Assembly: GCA_934572325.1 (NCBI GenBank)
Contig: CAKTKT010000049.1
Span: 1-13,459, forward strand
Reading direction: 5' to 3'
DNA length: 13,459 nt
DNA from: an uncultured Oscillospiraceae bacterium
GTDB taxonomy: Bacteria > Bacillota > Clostridia > Oscillospirales > Oscillospiraceae
Shown: piece after piece, positions 7,768 through 13,459 of the stretch
Layout of the letters: each line of letters begins with the position of its first letter
Numbering within the stretch: position 1 is the stretch's first letter
Notes under the pieces: generated by a model
The model's input: only the letters and a program-made list of their open reading frames with translations
Database searches by the model: none
What the model was told of the DNA's origin: nothing
Program-made: the position numbers and the translations under genes

Positions 7768-8898
7768 ATGGAACATTATTTTGACAACTCCGCGACGACT
7801 CGCGTGTGTCCGGAGGCGGCGGAAGCCGCCATGCGCGCGATGTGCGACGTTTACGGAAATCCCAGCTCCACGCACACAAAGGGGCGCGAGGCGAAAAAGC
7901 TCCTTGACACGTCGCGCGCGCAGGTCGCCTCGGCGCTCGGATGCAGACCGGAGGAGCTCGTGTTCACCTCGTGCGGCTCGGAGAGCGACAACTGGGCGCT
8001 GCTCTCCGGCGCGGAGACCATGCGCCGCGCGGGCAGGCACATCATCTCCTCCGCGGTTGAGCATGACGCCGTGAGAAAATCCCTTGAGGAGCTGATGCGC
8101 CGAGGGTACGAGGTGACGCTCCTCAAGCCGGACGGCATCGGCGCGATACGGTCCGAGGACGTGGCGAGTGCCCTGCGCGAGGATACCATACTCGTTTCCC
8201 TGATGCTGGTCAACAACGAAACGGGCGCGGTGACGGATATTCCCGCCGTATCCCGCGCCGTCCGCGCCGCAGGGTCGAAGGCGCTCATACATACGGACGC
8301 GGTGCAGGCGTTCATGAAGCTGCCCTTCACGCCGAAAACGCTCGGCGCGGACATGATAAGCGTCAGCGGGCACAAGATCCACGCGCCCAAGGGCGTGGGC
8401 GCGCTGTACATCCGCGGGGGTCTGCGCCTCGCGCCGTACATCATGGGCGGTGCACAGGAGGGCGGACGGCGCGCGGGAACGGAGGCGACGCCCGCCATCG
8501 CGGCGTTCGGCGCGGCGGCGGAGGCGGCAAAAAAGACGATGAGCGAAAGCACGGCGCGCATGGCGGCAATGAAAAGGGACATCATAGAAAGGCTCTCCGC
8601 CGGCATACCGGAGCTGACGTATGTGGACGCGCCCGCCCCGCATATCCTCAGCATTTCCCTGCCCGGCTGGCGCAGCGAGGTGCTGATGAACGCGCTGGAG
8701 GCGCAGGAGATCTACGTGTCAAAAAGCTCCGCCTGCAAAAAGGGCGGGCGGAGCCATGTGCTCGAGGCTATCGGTCTGCCGTCGAGGGTCATCGACGGCG
8801 CGCTTCGTATCGGTCTTTCGCGCTTCAGCACCGATGAGGACGCTGACGCGCTGTGCGCCGCGCTCATCGCGGCGCGCTCATCGCTCGCTCACCGATGA
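7768..8898 (+). CDS. Cysteine desulfurase (NifS/IscS family, PLP-dependent)
   Basis: Removes sulfur from cysteine, giving alanine and an enzyme persulfide used for Fe-S clusters and thiolated tRNAs. The 376 residues begin EHYFDNSATT, the family N-terminus. PLP contacts are H99 (VEHDAV), D177 and Q180 (HTDAVQ), H202 and lysine K203 (SGHKIHAPKG). The catalytic cysteine is C323 in SSACKKGG. The ATG at 7768 was chosen because it fits the family start; in-frame ATGs at 7753 and 7762 are also possible, and the ribosome site is weak. There is no iscU-like scaffold or thiI next to it, so the sulfur acceptor cannot be named and I give no symbol. It is divergent from mtaB, an Fe-S enzyme. The last codons lie in a degenerate 14-bp repeat. 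Confidence 0.92.
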   Translation: MEHYFDNSATTRVCPEAAEAAMRAMCDVYGNPSSTHTKGREAKKLLDTSRAQVASALGCRPEELVFTSCGSESDNWALLSGAETMRRAGRHIISSAVEHDAVRKSLEELMRRGYEVTLLKPDGIGAIRSEDVASALREDTILVSLMLVNNETGAVTDIPAVSRAVRAAGSKALIHTDAVQAFMKLPFTPKTLGADMISVSGHKIHAPKGVGALYIRGGLRLAPYIMGGAQEGGRRAGTEATPAIAAFGAAAEAAKKTMSESTARMAAMKRDIIERLSAGIPELTYVDAPAPHILSISLPGWRSEVLMNALEAQEIYVSKSSACKKGGRSHVLEAIGLPSRVIDGALRIGLSRFSTDEDADALCAALIAARSSLAHR

Positions 8899-8912
8899 AA
8901 CGCGCTCATCGC
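8860..8912. repeat. Degenerate 14-bp tandem repeat across the cysteine desulfurase stop codon
   Basis: GCGCTCATCGC occurs exactly at 8860, 8874 and 8902, offsets of 14 and 28 bases, with a degraded copy between. The repeat covers the final codons and the stop at 8896-8898. It also forms a short hairpin CGATGA/TCATCG (8893-8911), and a run of nine G follows at 8921-8929. No convincing terminator is seen between these convergent genes. Confidence 0.6.
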
Positions 8913-8932
8913 TGCGGCGCGGGGGGGGGAGG

Positions 8933-10231
8933 TCAGGGCTCTTTTTTATCCTCTTCTCCCGCGCTCTCTGCGCCTGCGTCGCTTTTCATCACGCGCTCAT
9001 ACGTGACAGGGTCGATATAGTCCAAGTCTATATAATCCGCGGTCTCCCAGGGGAGGTCGCTTTTTTTCAGCTTTTTGTCTATCTGCCCGTTTATCGCGGT
9101 GTATATGACCACGAACACCGGCACGCCCAGCAGCATCCCCCAGAAGCCGAACAGCCCCGCGCCGAGGATGATGGAGAACATGACCCAAAAGCCGTTGATG
9201 CCGATGGAGCTGCCGAGTATTTTCGGACCTATGACGTTGCCGTCAAGCTGCTGGAGCACGATGATGAAGATGATGAATACAAGGCATTTGAACGGATCGA
9301 CGAGCAGGATGATAAGCGCGCTCGGCACTGCGCCGATGAACGGACCGAAGAAGGGTATCACGTTCGTCACGCCCACGATGACGCTCACCAGCAGCGCATA
9401 CGGCATATTCAGCAGCGCGCAGCCGATGTAGCAGATGAGCCCGATGATGGCGGAGTCGAGGATCTTGCCGTTTATGAACCCGGCGAAGGTGCGGTCGGTG
9501 AACGCGAGCGCGCGGCGGATCCTCTGCGCCTCCTCGACGGAGAAGATGCTGTACAGCCAGCGCTTGGCGTTTGCGGAGAAGGTCTCGTGGTTTGCGAGGA
9601 TATAGACGGAGACGATGATGCCGATGATGAGGTTGTATATCGCCATCACGACATAGTACACGCCCGTCGTCACGTTTGCGACCAGGCTGCCCAGCTCCGG
9701 CAGGACGGTGGTCTGTATCCAGTCCATCAGGTTGGTGTTGACCTTGCCGAGCGTCTCCGTGGCGTAGTGCTCTATCTCAGGATAGTTCTGGAGCATATGC
9801 TCTATCCAGAGGCTGGCGTTATTTATGTAGGTGTTGCTGTTTTTGACTATTGTTTCAAGGCTCTGGTATAGCTGCGGGATGATGAGGTACACCAACGCCG
9901 CGAGTATCACCAGCAGTATGATCTCCGCCACGAGCACCGAGACGCCGCGCGCGAGCTTTTCCCCGCTGCTTTTGGAGCTGTTTTTGTATATCCTTGCGCA
10001 CAGCGGGCGGAATGCCTTCTTCTCCATCGCCGTCATGCACGGCAGTAGCAGATAGCTTATCACAAGCCCCCACAAAAAGGGGCTGAGTATGCCCATGAGC
10101 GCCTTGAGCGCGCTGCCGAGGGCGGAGATATAGTTGAGCGCCATGTAGAACACTATCGCGCACGCGATGACGCAGAACGCCGTCACGCCCCAGTACAGGT
10201 ATTTTTTATCCCAGCGGAAACCGTGTTTCAT
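8933..10231 (-). CDS. AI-2E family transporter (PerM/YtvI-like membrane protein)
   Basis: Polytopic inner-membrane protein of the family named for autoinducer-2 export; members also act in ion and pH homeostasis, so the substrate is unknown. The 432 residues have hydrophobic segments at about 11-33, 42-66, 97-119, 188-212, 257-283, 285-311, 314-328 and 346-380. The family signature appears as NVIPFFGPFIGAVP (290-303) and QQLDGNVIGPKILG (327-340). A soluble stretch at about 120-185 is predicted to be extracytoplasmic, as is usual in the family. The tail (about 383-432) is highly charged and acidic. The ATG at 10231 has GGAGG seven bases upstream and a good promoter 73 bases away. It is a single-gene unit, convergent with the cysteine desulfurase. 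Confidence 0.92.
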   Translation of the reverse strand: MKHGFRWDKKYLYWGVTAFCVIACAIVFYMALNYISALGSALKALMGILSPFLWGLVISYLLLPCMTAMEKKAFRPLCARIYKNSSKSSGEKLARGVSVLVAEIILLVILAALVYLIIPQLYQSLETIVKNSNTYINNASLWIEHMLQNYPEIEHYATETLGKVNTNLMDWIQTTVLPELGSLVANVTTGVYYVVMAIYNLIIGIIVSVYILANHETFSANAKRWLYSIFSVEEAQRIRRALAFTDRTFAGFINGKILDSAIIGLICYIGCALLNMPYALLVSVIVGVTNVIPFFGPFIGAVPSALIILLVDPFKCLVFIIFIIVLQQLDGNVIGPKILGSSIGINGFWVMFSIILGAGLFGFWGMLLGVPVFVVIYTAINGQIDKKLKKSDLPWETADYIDLDYIDPVTYERVMKSDAGAESAGEEDKKEP

Positions 10232-10303
10232 TGTCCATCCTCCGACATGATGCTTGTATCTTTTACATTTGCCCGCATATATTTGAGCTGCCGCAGCGCT
10301 TTT

Positions 10304-10332
10304 ATTTTACTATCTGTCCGCCCCGCCGTCAA
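10304..10332 (-). promoter_or_regulatory. Sigma-A promoter of the AI-2E family gene
   Basis: On the minus strand, TTGACG (10327-10332), 17-bp spacer, TAAAAT (10304-10309). The start would be near 10297, about 65 bases before the ATG. An inverted repeat (10346-10375) lies immediately upstream of the -35. Confidence 0.72.
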
Positions 10333-10345
10333 CAAGCAATTTTGT

Positions 10346-10375
10346 TAATAATTGATGTATCTTCGTCAATAATTA
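10346..10375. repeat. AT-rich inverted repeat in the divergent intergenic region
   Basis: Arms TAATAATTGA (10346-10355) and TCAATAATTA (10366-10375) are complementary except at one position, with a 10-base spacer, so arm centres are about two helical turns apart. The site lies 14 bases upstream of the AI-2E gene's -35, a natural place for a dimeric regulator. Function is inferred only. Confidence 0.5.
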
Positions 10376-10445
10376 TGACACCGAAATAATTTGCATTATG
10401 TAAATCTGCCTGCCCCGCCGCAGCGCCGAATATTCACGCGGTGGT

Positions 10446-10484
10446 GTTGAAAACTCTGTTGAAACTGTTGAAAAGCTATTGAAA
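10446..10484. repeat. Four TTGAAA direct repeats
   Basis: TTGAAA occurs at 10447, 10459, 10468 and 10479; the first three are preceded by G. Spacings are 12, 9 and 11 bases, close to one helical turn. Read on the other strand they are TTTCAACA-like, loosely resembling DnaA boxes (TTATCCACA) but with at least two mismatches. None pairs with a good -10 for dacF. Confidence 0.55.
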
Positions 10485-10523
10485 CGCCGTGCCCGACCCG
10501 TCACGGAATATTCATGTATTCAT

Positions 10524-10537
10524 TTTCGATGTCGAAA
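10524..10537. promoter_or_regulatory. Operator-like palindrome upstream of dacF
   Basis: TTTCGA-TG-TCGAAA, a perfect 6-bp inverted repeat around two bases, about 90 bp upstream of the dacF ATG. The compact symmetrical form is typical of a dimeric repressor site. The nearby palindrome GAATATTC with a following A occurs twice (10428-10436, 10506-10514). Confidence 0.4.
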
Positions 10538-10560
10538 TCCGTCCGATTTTGTAAACCGCC

Positions 10561-10589
10561 GCATATTGTAACCTTTCGCGGCATATTCT
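10561..10589 (+). promoter_or_regulatory. Possible sporulation sigma-E-like promoter for dacF
   Basis: GCATATT (10561-10567), 14 bases, CATATTCT (10582-10589). The Bacillus sigma-E pattern is KMATATT, about 14 bases, CATACANT: the -35 fits fully and the -10 in five of seven defined positions. I find no good sigma-A promoter for dacF; ATGACA-N16-TATGTA (10375-10402) is the best weak alternative. Start would be near 10597, 30 bases before the ATG. Confidence 0.38.
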
Positions 10590-10626
10590 CAAACAAACGC
10601 ATGTATGAGATGAGGCTGGTGTCAAT

Positions 10627-11781
10627 ATGAAACGTTTTCCCCTTGTTTTTTTACTTTTTGCGGCGCTGGCGGCGCTGTGCGCCCCGCCGGCATACGCCGC
10701 GCCCGCGCTGCCCGCGGGCGCCGTGCCGAGCGTGTCCGCCCCGTCGGCGGTGCTGATGGAGAAGGTGACGGGCGAGGTGATATACGAGAAGTCCCCGCAC
10801 ACCCGCGGCTTTCCCGCGAGCGTGACGAAGGTGATGACAATGCTGCTCATCGCTGAGGATGTGGACTCCGGACGCATCTCGCTTTCGGACACGGTCACGG
10901 CGAGCGAGCGCGCGGCGAGCTTCGGGGGAAGCTGCGTGTATCTGGCGCAGGGCGAGCAGATGAGCGCGGCGGAGATGCTCAAGTGCATCGCCGTCGTCTC
11001 CGCGAACGACTGCGCCGTGGCGATGGCGGAGCACCTCTCCGGCAGCGAGGAGGCGTTCGTGGCGCGCATGAACGAGCGCGCGTCGCAGCTCGGGCTTGCC
11101 GACACGCACTTCACCAACTGCACGGGGCTTTTTGAGGATGAGCGGCACTATACCTCCGCCTACGACGTCGCCGTCATGTCGCGGGAGCTTCTGCGCCATG
11201 AGTTTATAAAGGACTACACCACGATCTGGATGGACAGCATACGAAACGGCGAGTTCGGCTTGAGCAACACAAACCGCCTTGTCTACGGGTATCCCGGCTG
11301 CACGGGGCTGAAGACGGGGTTCACCTCCGGCGCGAAATACTGCCTCTCCGCCACGGCGGAGCGCGACGGCGTGGAGTACATCGCCGTGGTGATGCACGCG
11401 GAGAGCGCCGACTCTCGCAATGCCGACGCGCAGGCGATGCTCGACTTCGCGTTCGCAAACTACACGCTCTGCTCCCTGCGCGGAGACGCTGCGCTGCCGG
11501 AGGTGCGCGTGGAGCTGGGGAAGAGCGAATTTGTTCCGGCGGTGTTCTCCGGCGCGGAGTACGCGCTCGTCGCCCGCTCCGGCGCTGCGCCGGAGTATGC
11601 CCTCTCCATGGACGCCTCCGTTCCCGCGCCCGTGCGCGCGGGCGACCGTCTGGGCACGCTGACGGTCAGCCTGGGCGGGGAGAACGTGGCAAACGTGCCC
11701 ATTGTGGCGGGCGCGGACGTGCCGCGGCTGGGGTATCCGGGGCTGCTGGGGCTGCTAGGCGGCAGTCTTATAGGGCTGTGA
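10627..11781 (+). CDS. dacF: D-alanyl-D-alanine carboxypeptidase, DacF-like (peptidase family S11)
   Basis: Penicillin-binding serine peptidase that removes the terminal D-Ala of peptidoglycan pentapeptides and so limits cross-linking. It acts outside the membrane. Of 384 residues, 1-24 form a signal peptide (Lys-Arg, hydrophobic core, cleavage likely after AYA). The catalytic motifs are all present: SVTK with nucleophile S65 and K68, SAN at 125-127, and KTG at 229-231. A beta-rich C-terminal domain follows (about 285-365), ending in a short hydrophobic, Gly- and Leu-rich tail that may touch the membrane. ATG 10627 has GAGG eleven bases upstream, a mediocre site. It seems to be a single-gene unit, with a large palindrome after it. 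The family is sure; the DacF rather than DacA or DacB label is by resemblance and by the possible sporulation promoter. Confidence 0.9.
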   Translation: MKRFPLVFLLFAALAALCAPPAYAAPALPAGAVPSVSAPSAVLMEKVTGEVIYEKSPHTRGFPASVTKVMTMLLIAEDVDSGRISLSDTVTASERAASFGGSCVYLAQGEQMSAAEMLKCIAVVSANDCAVAMAEHLSGSEEAFVARMNERASQLGLADTHFTNCTGLFEDERHYTSAYDVAVMSRELLRHEFIKDYTTIWMDSIRNGEFGLSNTNRLVYGYPGCTGLKTGFTSGAKYCLSATAERDGVEYIAVVMHAESADSRNADAQAMLDFAFANYTLCSLRGDAALPEVRVELGKSEFVPAVFSGAEYALVARSGAAPEYALSMDASVPAPVRAGDRLGTLTVSLGGENVANVPIVAGADVPRLGYPGLLGLLGGSLIGL

Positions 11782-11795
11782 GACACAACTTCCCA

Positions 11796-11831
11796 AATTT
11801 CCCGTCCGGTAACGTTACCGGACGGGAAATT
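11796..11831. terminator. Perfect 36-bp palindrome after dacF, probable terminator
   Basis: Both 18-base arms are exactly complementary with no spacer, so RNA from either strand folds into a long stem with a tiny loop. It starts 14 bases after the dacF stop. The T-tract is poor (ATT, then TTTT eight bases later), so a terminator is likely but not certain; a protein-binding or RNA-stabilising site is possible. Confidence 0.6.
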
Positions 11832-11867
11832 CGTCATTTTGCACACCTGCTGCGCTGCGATTCGCTG

Positions 11868-11895
11868 TTGAAATGACGGCGAAAGCGTATATAAT
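11868..11895 (+). promoter_or_regulatory. Sigma-A promoter of pgi
   Basis: TTGAAA (11868-11873), 16-bp spacer, perfect TATAAT (11890-11895) in a TA-rich tract that also offers TATAGT slightly downstream. The start near 11902 gives a leader of about 130 bases before the pgi ATG, much longer than for other genes here. Confidence 0.75.
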
Positions 11896-11901
11896 ATATA
11901 G

Positions 11902-12032
11902 TATAGAGGATACCCTAGATTGACAAGGACAAACACGGTTTTGGCGGGCAGAAAAGCGCCCATACTTCCTCAAAGACCGAGGGTAGGGTATGTTTACGAA
12001 ATGATTCACACAGATAAAAAGGAGTGTACACC
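11902..12032 (+). promoter_or_regulatory. Structured 5' leader of pgi, class unknown
   Basis: Three nested stems are visible. Outer: ATACCCT (11910-11916) with AGGGTAT (11985-11991). Middle: CGGTTTT (11936-11942) with AAAGACCG bases 11973-11979, one G-U pair. Inner: GGGC (11946-11949) with GCCC (11958-11961). GGGTA is repeated (11981-11990), so the outer stem has a second register, and CCTC/GAGG (11968-11982) competes with the middle stem. The ribosome site GGAG (12021-12024) lies outside the fold. I do not recognise a known riboswitch or T-box consensus, and no long T-run follows, so it could also be an incidental leader. Confidence 0.42.
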
Positions 12033-13307
12033 ATGGTCAAAGTCGATCTGTCCGGCGCTGCGGGGTTTCTTGGCAACGGTCCGGATTATGAAGCCGCCGA
12101 GAGGGCGTATGAAATGCTGCTCAACAAGTCCGGTCCGGGAAGCGAGTTTACGGGCTGGCTCGACCTGCCCCGCCGCATAAAGGACTATGAGCTCAACAAG
12201 ATAATCGCCACGGCGGAGAAGATACGCGCGCGCTCCAAAGCGCTCGTTGTTATCGGCATAGGCGGGTCCTATCTCGGCGCTCGCGGCGCGATAGAGCTTT
12301 TGAAGCCCATCCCCGGCGAGAACGACCCGAGGATATTCTTTGTCGGCAACGGCATCTCCGCGGACGCGCTCTGCAGCACTATCGAGCTTCTGGGCGATGC
12401 GGACTTCGATGTGAACGTCATCTCCAAGTCCGGCACGACGCTTGAGCCCGCCATCGCCTTCCGCATCTTCCGCGAGCTTCTGCACCGGAAATACGGCGAC
12501 AAGGCAAACGAGCATATATTCGAGACCACGGACGCGCACAAGGGCGTCCTCAAGGAGCTGGGCGACGAGTTCGGCTGGGAGACCTTCGTCGTTCCCGACG
12601 ACGTCGGCGGGCGCTACAGCGTTCTGAGCGCCGTGGGGCTGCTGCCGATGGCGGTCGCCGGCATCGACGTGAGAAAGATCATCGACACCGCCATTGAGGA
12701 GTTTTCCAAGCTCGACGACCGAGGCATCGACAACCCCGCGTGGCAGTACGCCGCCGCGCGGCAGCGCCTCTATAAAAACGGGCATAATATCGAGATCTTC
12801 GCCTGCTACGAGCCGAGCTTCCGCTTCATGGCGGAGTGGTGGAAGCAGCTTTTCGGCGAGAGCGAGGGCAAAAACGGCATCGGCATTTTCCCCGCCTCCG
12901 TTGAGTACACTGCAGATCTGCACTCCATGGGTCAGTACATTCAGGACGGTCCGCGCGCGATGATGGAGACCGTGGTGCGCTTTACGAGATCCCACCACAG
13001 CTACGCCGTTCCCCTTGAGGAGGCGGACGCCGACGGGCTCAACTACCTCGCCGGACGCGATCTTACGGACATCAGCTCCACCGTGGCGGAGGCGGTCAAG
13101 CAGGCGCACATCTCCGGCGGCGTGCCCAACATGACCATCGAGGTCGAGCGCCGCGACGAGGAGGGCTTCGCCGCGCTCGTGTGCTTTTTCGAGATGGCGT
13201 GCGCCATTTCCGGCTATATGTCCGGCGTCAACCCGTTCAACCAGCCCGGCGTTGAGGCGTACAAGAAGAATATGTTCCGGATGCTCGGCAAGCCCGGCTG
13301 CTGCTGA
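12033..13307 (+). CDS. pgi: Glucose-6-phosphate isomerase
   Basis: Interconverts glucose 6-phosphate and fructose 6-phosphate in glycolysis and gluconeogenesis, in the cytoplasm. The 424 residues (about 450 in Bacillus) carry the sugar-isomerase motifs GIGGSYLGA (75-83) and SKSGTT (131-136) for phosphate binding, the catalytic Glu in GESEGK (E278), His in DLHSMGQY (H297) and Lys in EAYKKNMF (K411 or K412), just after GVNPFNQPG (398-406). The ATG at 12033 follows AAAAGGAG with an 8-base gap; a GTG at 12024 overlaps that site and is rejected. It is transcribed alone, from a long leader, and followed by a GC-rich hairpin. Confidence 0.96.
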   Translation: MVKVDLSGAAGFLGNGPDYEAAERAYEMLLNKSGPGSEFTGWLDLPRRIKDYELNKIIATAEKIRARSKALVVIGIGGSYLGARGAIELLKPIPGENDPRIFFVGNGISADALCSTIELLGDADFDVNVISKSGTTLEPAIAFRIFRELLHRKYGDKANEHIFETTDAHKGVLKELGDEFGWETFVVPDDVGGRYSVLSAVGLLPMAVAGIDVRKIIDTAIEEFSKLDDRGIDNPAWQYAAARQRLYKNGHNIEIFACYEPSFRFMAEWWKQLFGESEGKNGIGIFPASVEYTADLHSMGQYIQDGPRAMMETVVRFTRSHHSYAVPLEEADADGLNYLAGRDLTDISSTVAEAVKQAHISGGVPNMTIEVERRDEEGFAALVCFFEMACAISGYMSGVNPFNQPGVEAYKKNMFRMLGKPGCC

Positions 13308-13320
13308 GCCGGGATGCTCC

Positions 13321-13353
13321 GCGCCGCGAGGTCTTTTTCAGATCCCGCGGCGC
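13321..13353 (+). terminator. Hairpin after pgi, probable terminator
   Basis: Arms GCGCCGCG (13321-13328) and CGCGGCGC (13346-13353) are perfectly complementary; after one mismatch GGTC and GATC add four more pairs with one G-U. The loop holds five T. The following TCGTCTGTATT is only moderately T-rich. Confidence 0.6.
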
Positions 13354-13386
13354 TCGTCTGTATTGCCGCCGTGAAGTTCAAATTTT

Positions 13387-13415
13387 TTGTAGGTTTGTCA
13401 AACATATTGTACAGT
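13387..13415 (+). promoter_or_regulatory. Sigma-A promoter for the gene at the right edge
   Basis: TTGTAG (13387-13392), 17-bp spacer, TACAGT (13410-13415). The spacer contains GTTTG-T-CAAAC (13393-13403), a perfect inverted repeat that could be an operator. Start near 13422, about 28 bases before the ATG. Confidence 0.55.
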
Positions 13416-13449
13416 GACCTCAGCGGGAGACAGCCAGCGGAGGGGTCTC

Positions 13450-13459
13450 ATGGGTAAGT
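13450..13459 (+). CDS. Start of an unidentified gene (only 3 codons in window)
   Basis: ATG at 13450 follows a strong GGAGGGG site (13439-13445) and a plausible promoter. Only Met-Gly-Lys can be read, so no function can be given. GAGAC (13427-13431) and GTCTC (13445-13449) can pair around most of the ribosome site. Confidence 0.55.

Noticed and set aside
7757..7787. Possible minus-strand promoter for mtaB (TTGTCA with a CATACA or TACACT box)
   Set aside because: The -10 is poor with a 17-bp spacer and the alternative needs 19 bp. I could not support a definite mtaB promoter, so none is listed.
7456..8643. A 395-codon minus-strand frame opposite the cysteine desulfurase
   Set aside because: Its translation is Arg- and His-rich without any motif. 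The plus strand carries the PLP lysine, active cysteine and a near-consensus promoter.
10446..10484. DnaA-box cluster or replication origin from the TTGAAA repeats
   Set aside because: The reverse-strand TTTTCAACA differs from TTATCCACA at two positions, there is no AT-rich unwinding element beside it and no dnaA, dnaN or rpmH nearby.
11902..12032. Known riboswitch or T-box in the pgi leader
   Set aside because: I compared it by eye with T-box, guanidine-I, cyclic di-GMP, glycine, TPP and ZTP consensus cores and found no convincing match; no terminator T-run follows the fold.
1..13459. Mobile elements, CRISPR arrays, toxin-antitoxin or phage defence systems
   Set aside because: No transposase or integrase motif, target-site duplication or regular repeat-spacer array is seen. 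The coding genes are metabolic, tRNA-related, membrane or cell-wall genes with uniform composition.

Overview
The window is a GC-rich stretch of bacterial chromosome. Near-consensus sigma-A promoters with 17-bp spacers, strong GGAGG ribosome sites, a DacF-type carboxypeptidase and a 2-hydroxyacyl-CoA dehydratase together suggest an anaerobic Clostridia-type Firmicute, probably a gut commensal of the Oscillospirales kind. That placement is inferred from gene content; no rRNA or tRNA lies in the window. I see no mobile element, CRISPR array or prophage.

Layout. 1-2771 (minus): two adjacent genes for a 2-hydroxyacyl-CoA dehydratase / benzoyl-CoA reductase family enzyme, with their own promoter; the second gene runs off the left edge. 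2875-2899: a hairpin terminator separating this unit from the next. 2936-6342 (minus): serC-serA-alaX, i.e. phosphoserine aminotransferase, phosphoglycerate dehydrogenase and a tRNA-Ala editing protein, behind one promoter. 6414-7700 (minus): mtaB, a tRNA methylthiotransferase. 7768-8898 (plus): a cysteine desulfurase, divergent from mtaB, whose promoter lies inside the first codons of mtaB. 8933-10231 (minus): an AI-2E family membrane protein, convergent with the desulfurase. 10232-10626: a 395-bp divergent intergenic region rich in repeats and inverted repeats. 10627-11781 (plus): a DacF-like D-Ala-D-Ala carboxypeptidase. 12033-13307 (plus): pgi with a long, apparently structured 5' leader. 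13450 onward: the start of an unidentified gene with its own promoter.

How the genes fit together. The central block has a tRNA and sulfur theme. Cysteine desulfurase mobilises sulfur for Fe-S clusters, MtaB is an Fe-S enzyme that adds a methylthio group to tRNA position 37, and AlaX removes serine wrongly attached to tRNA-Ala in the same operon that makes serine. The flanks are metabolic (CoA-ester dehydration, glycolysis) and cell-wall related.

Most genes are ordinary core genes. The less explained parts are the dehydratase pair of unknown substrate, the pgi leader, the repeat-rich region upstream of dacF with a possible sporulation sigma promoter, and a perfect 36-bp palindrome after dacF.
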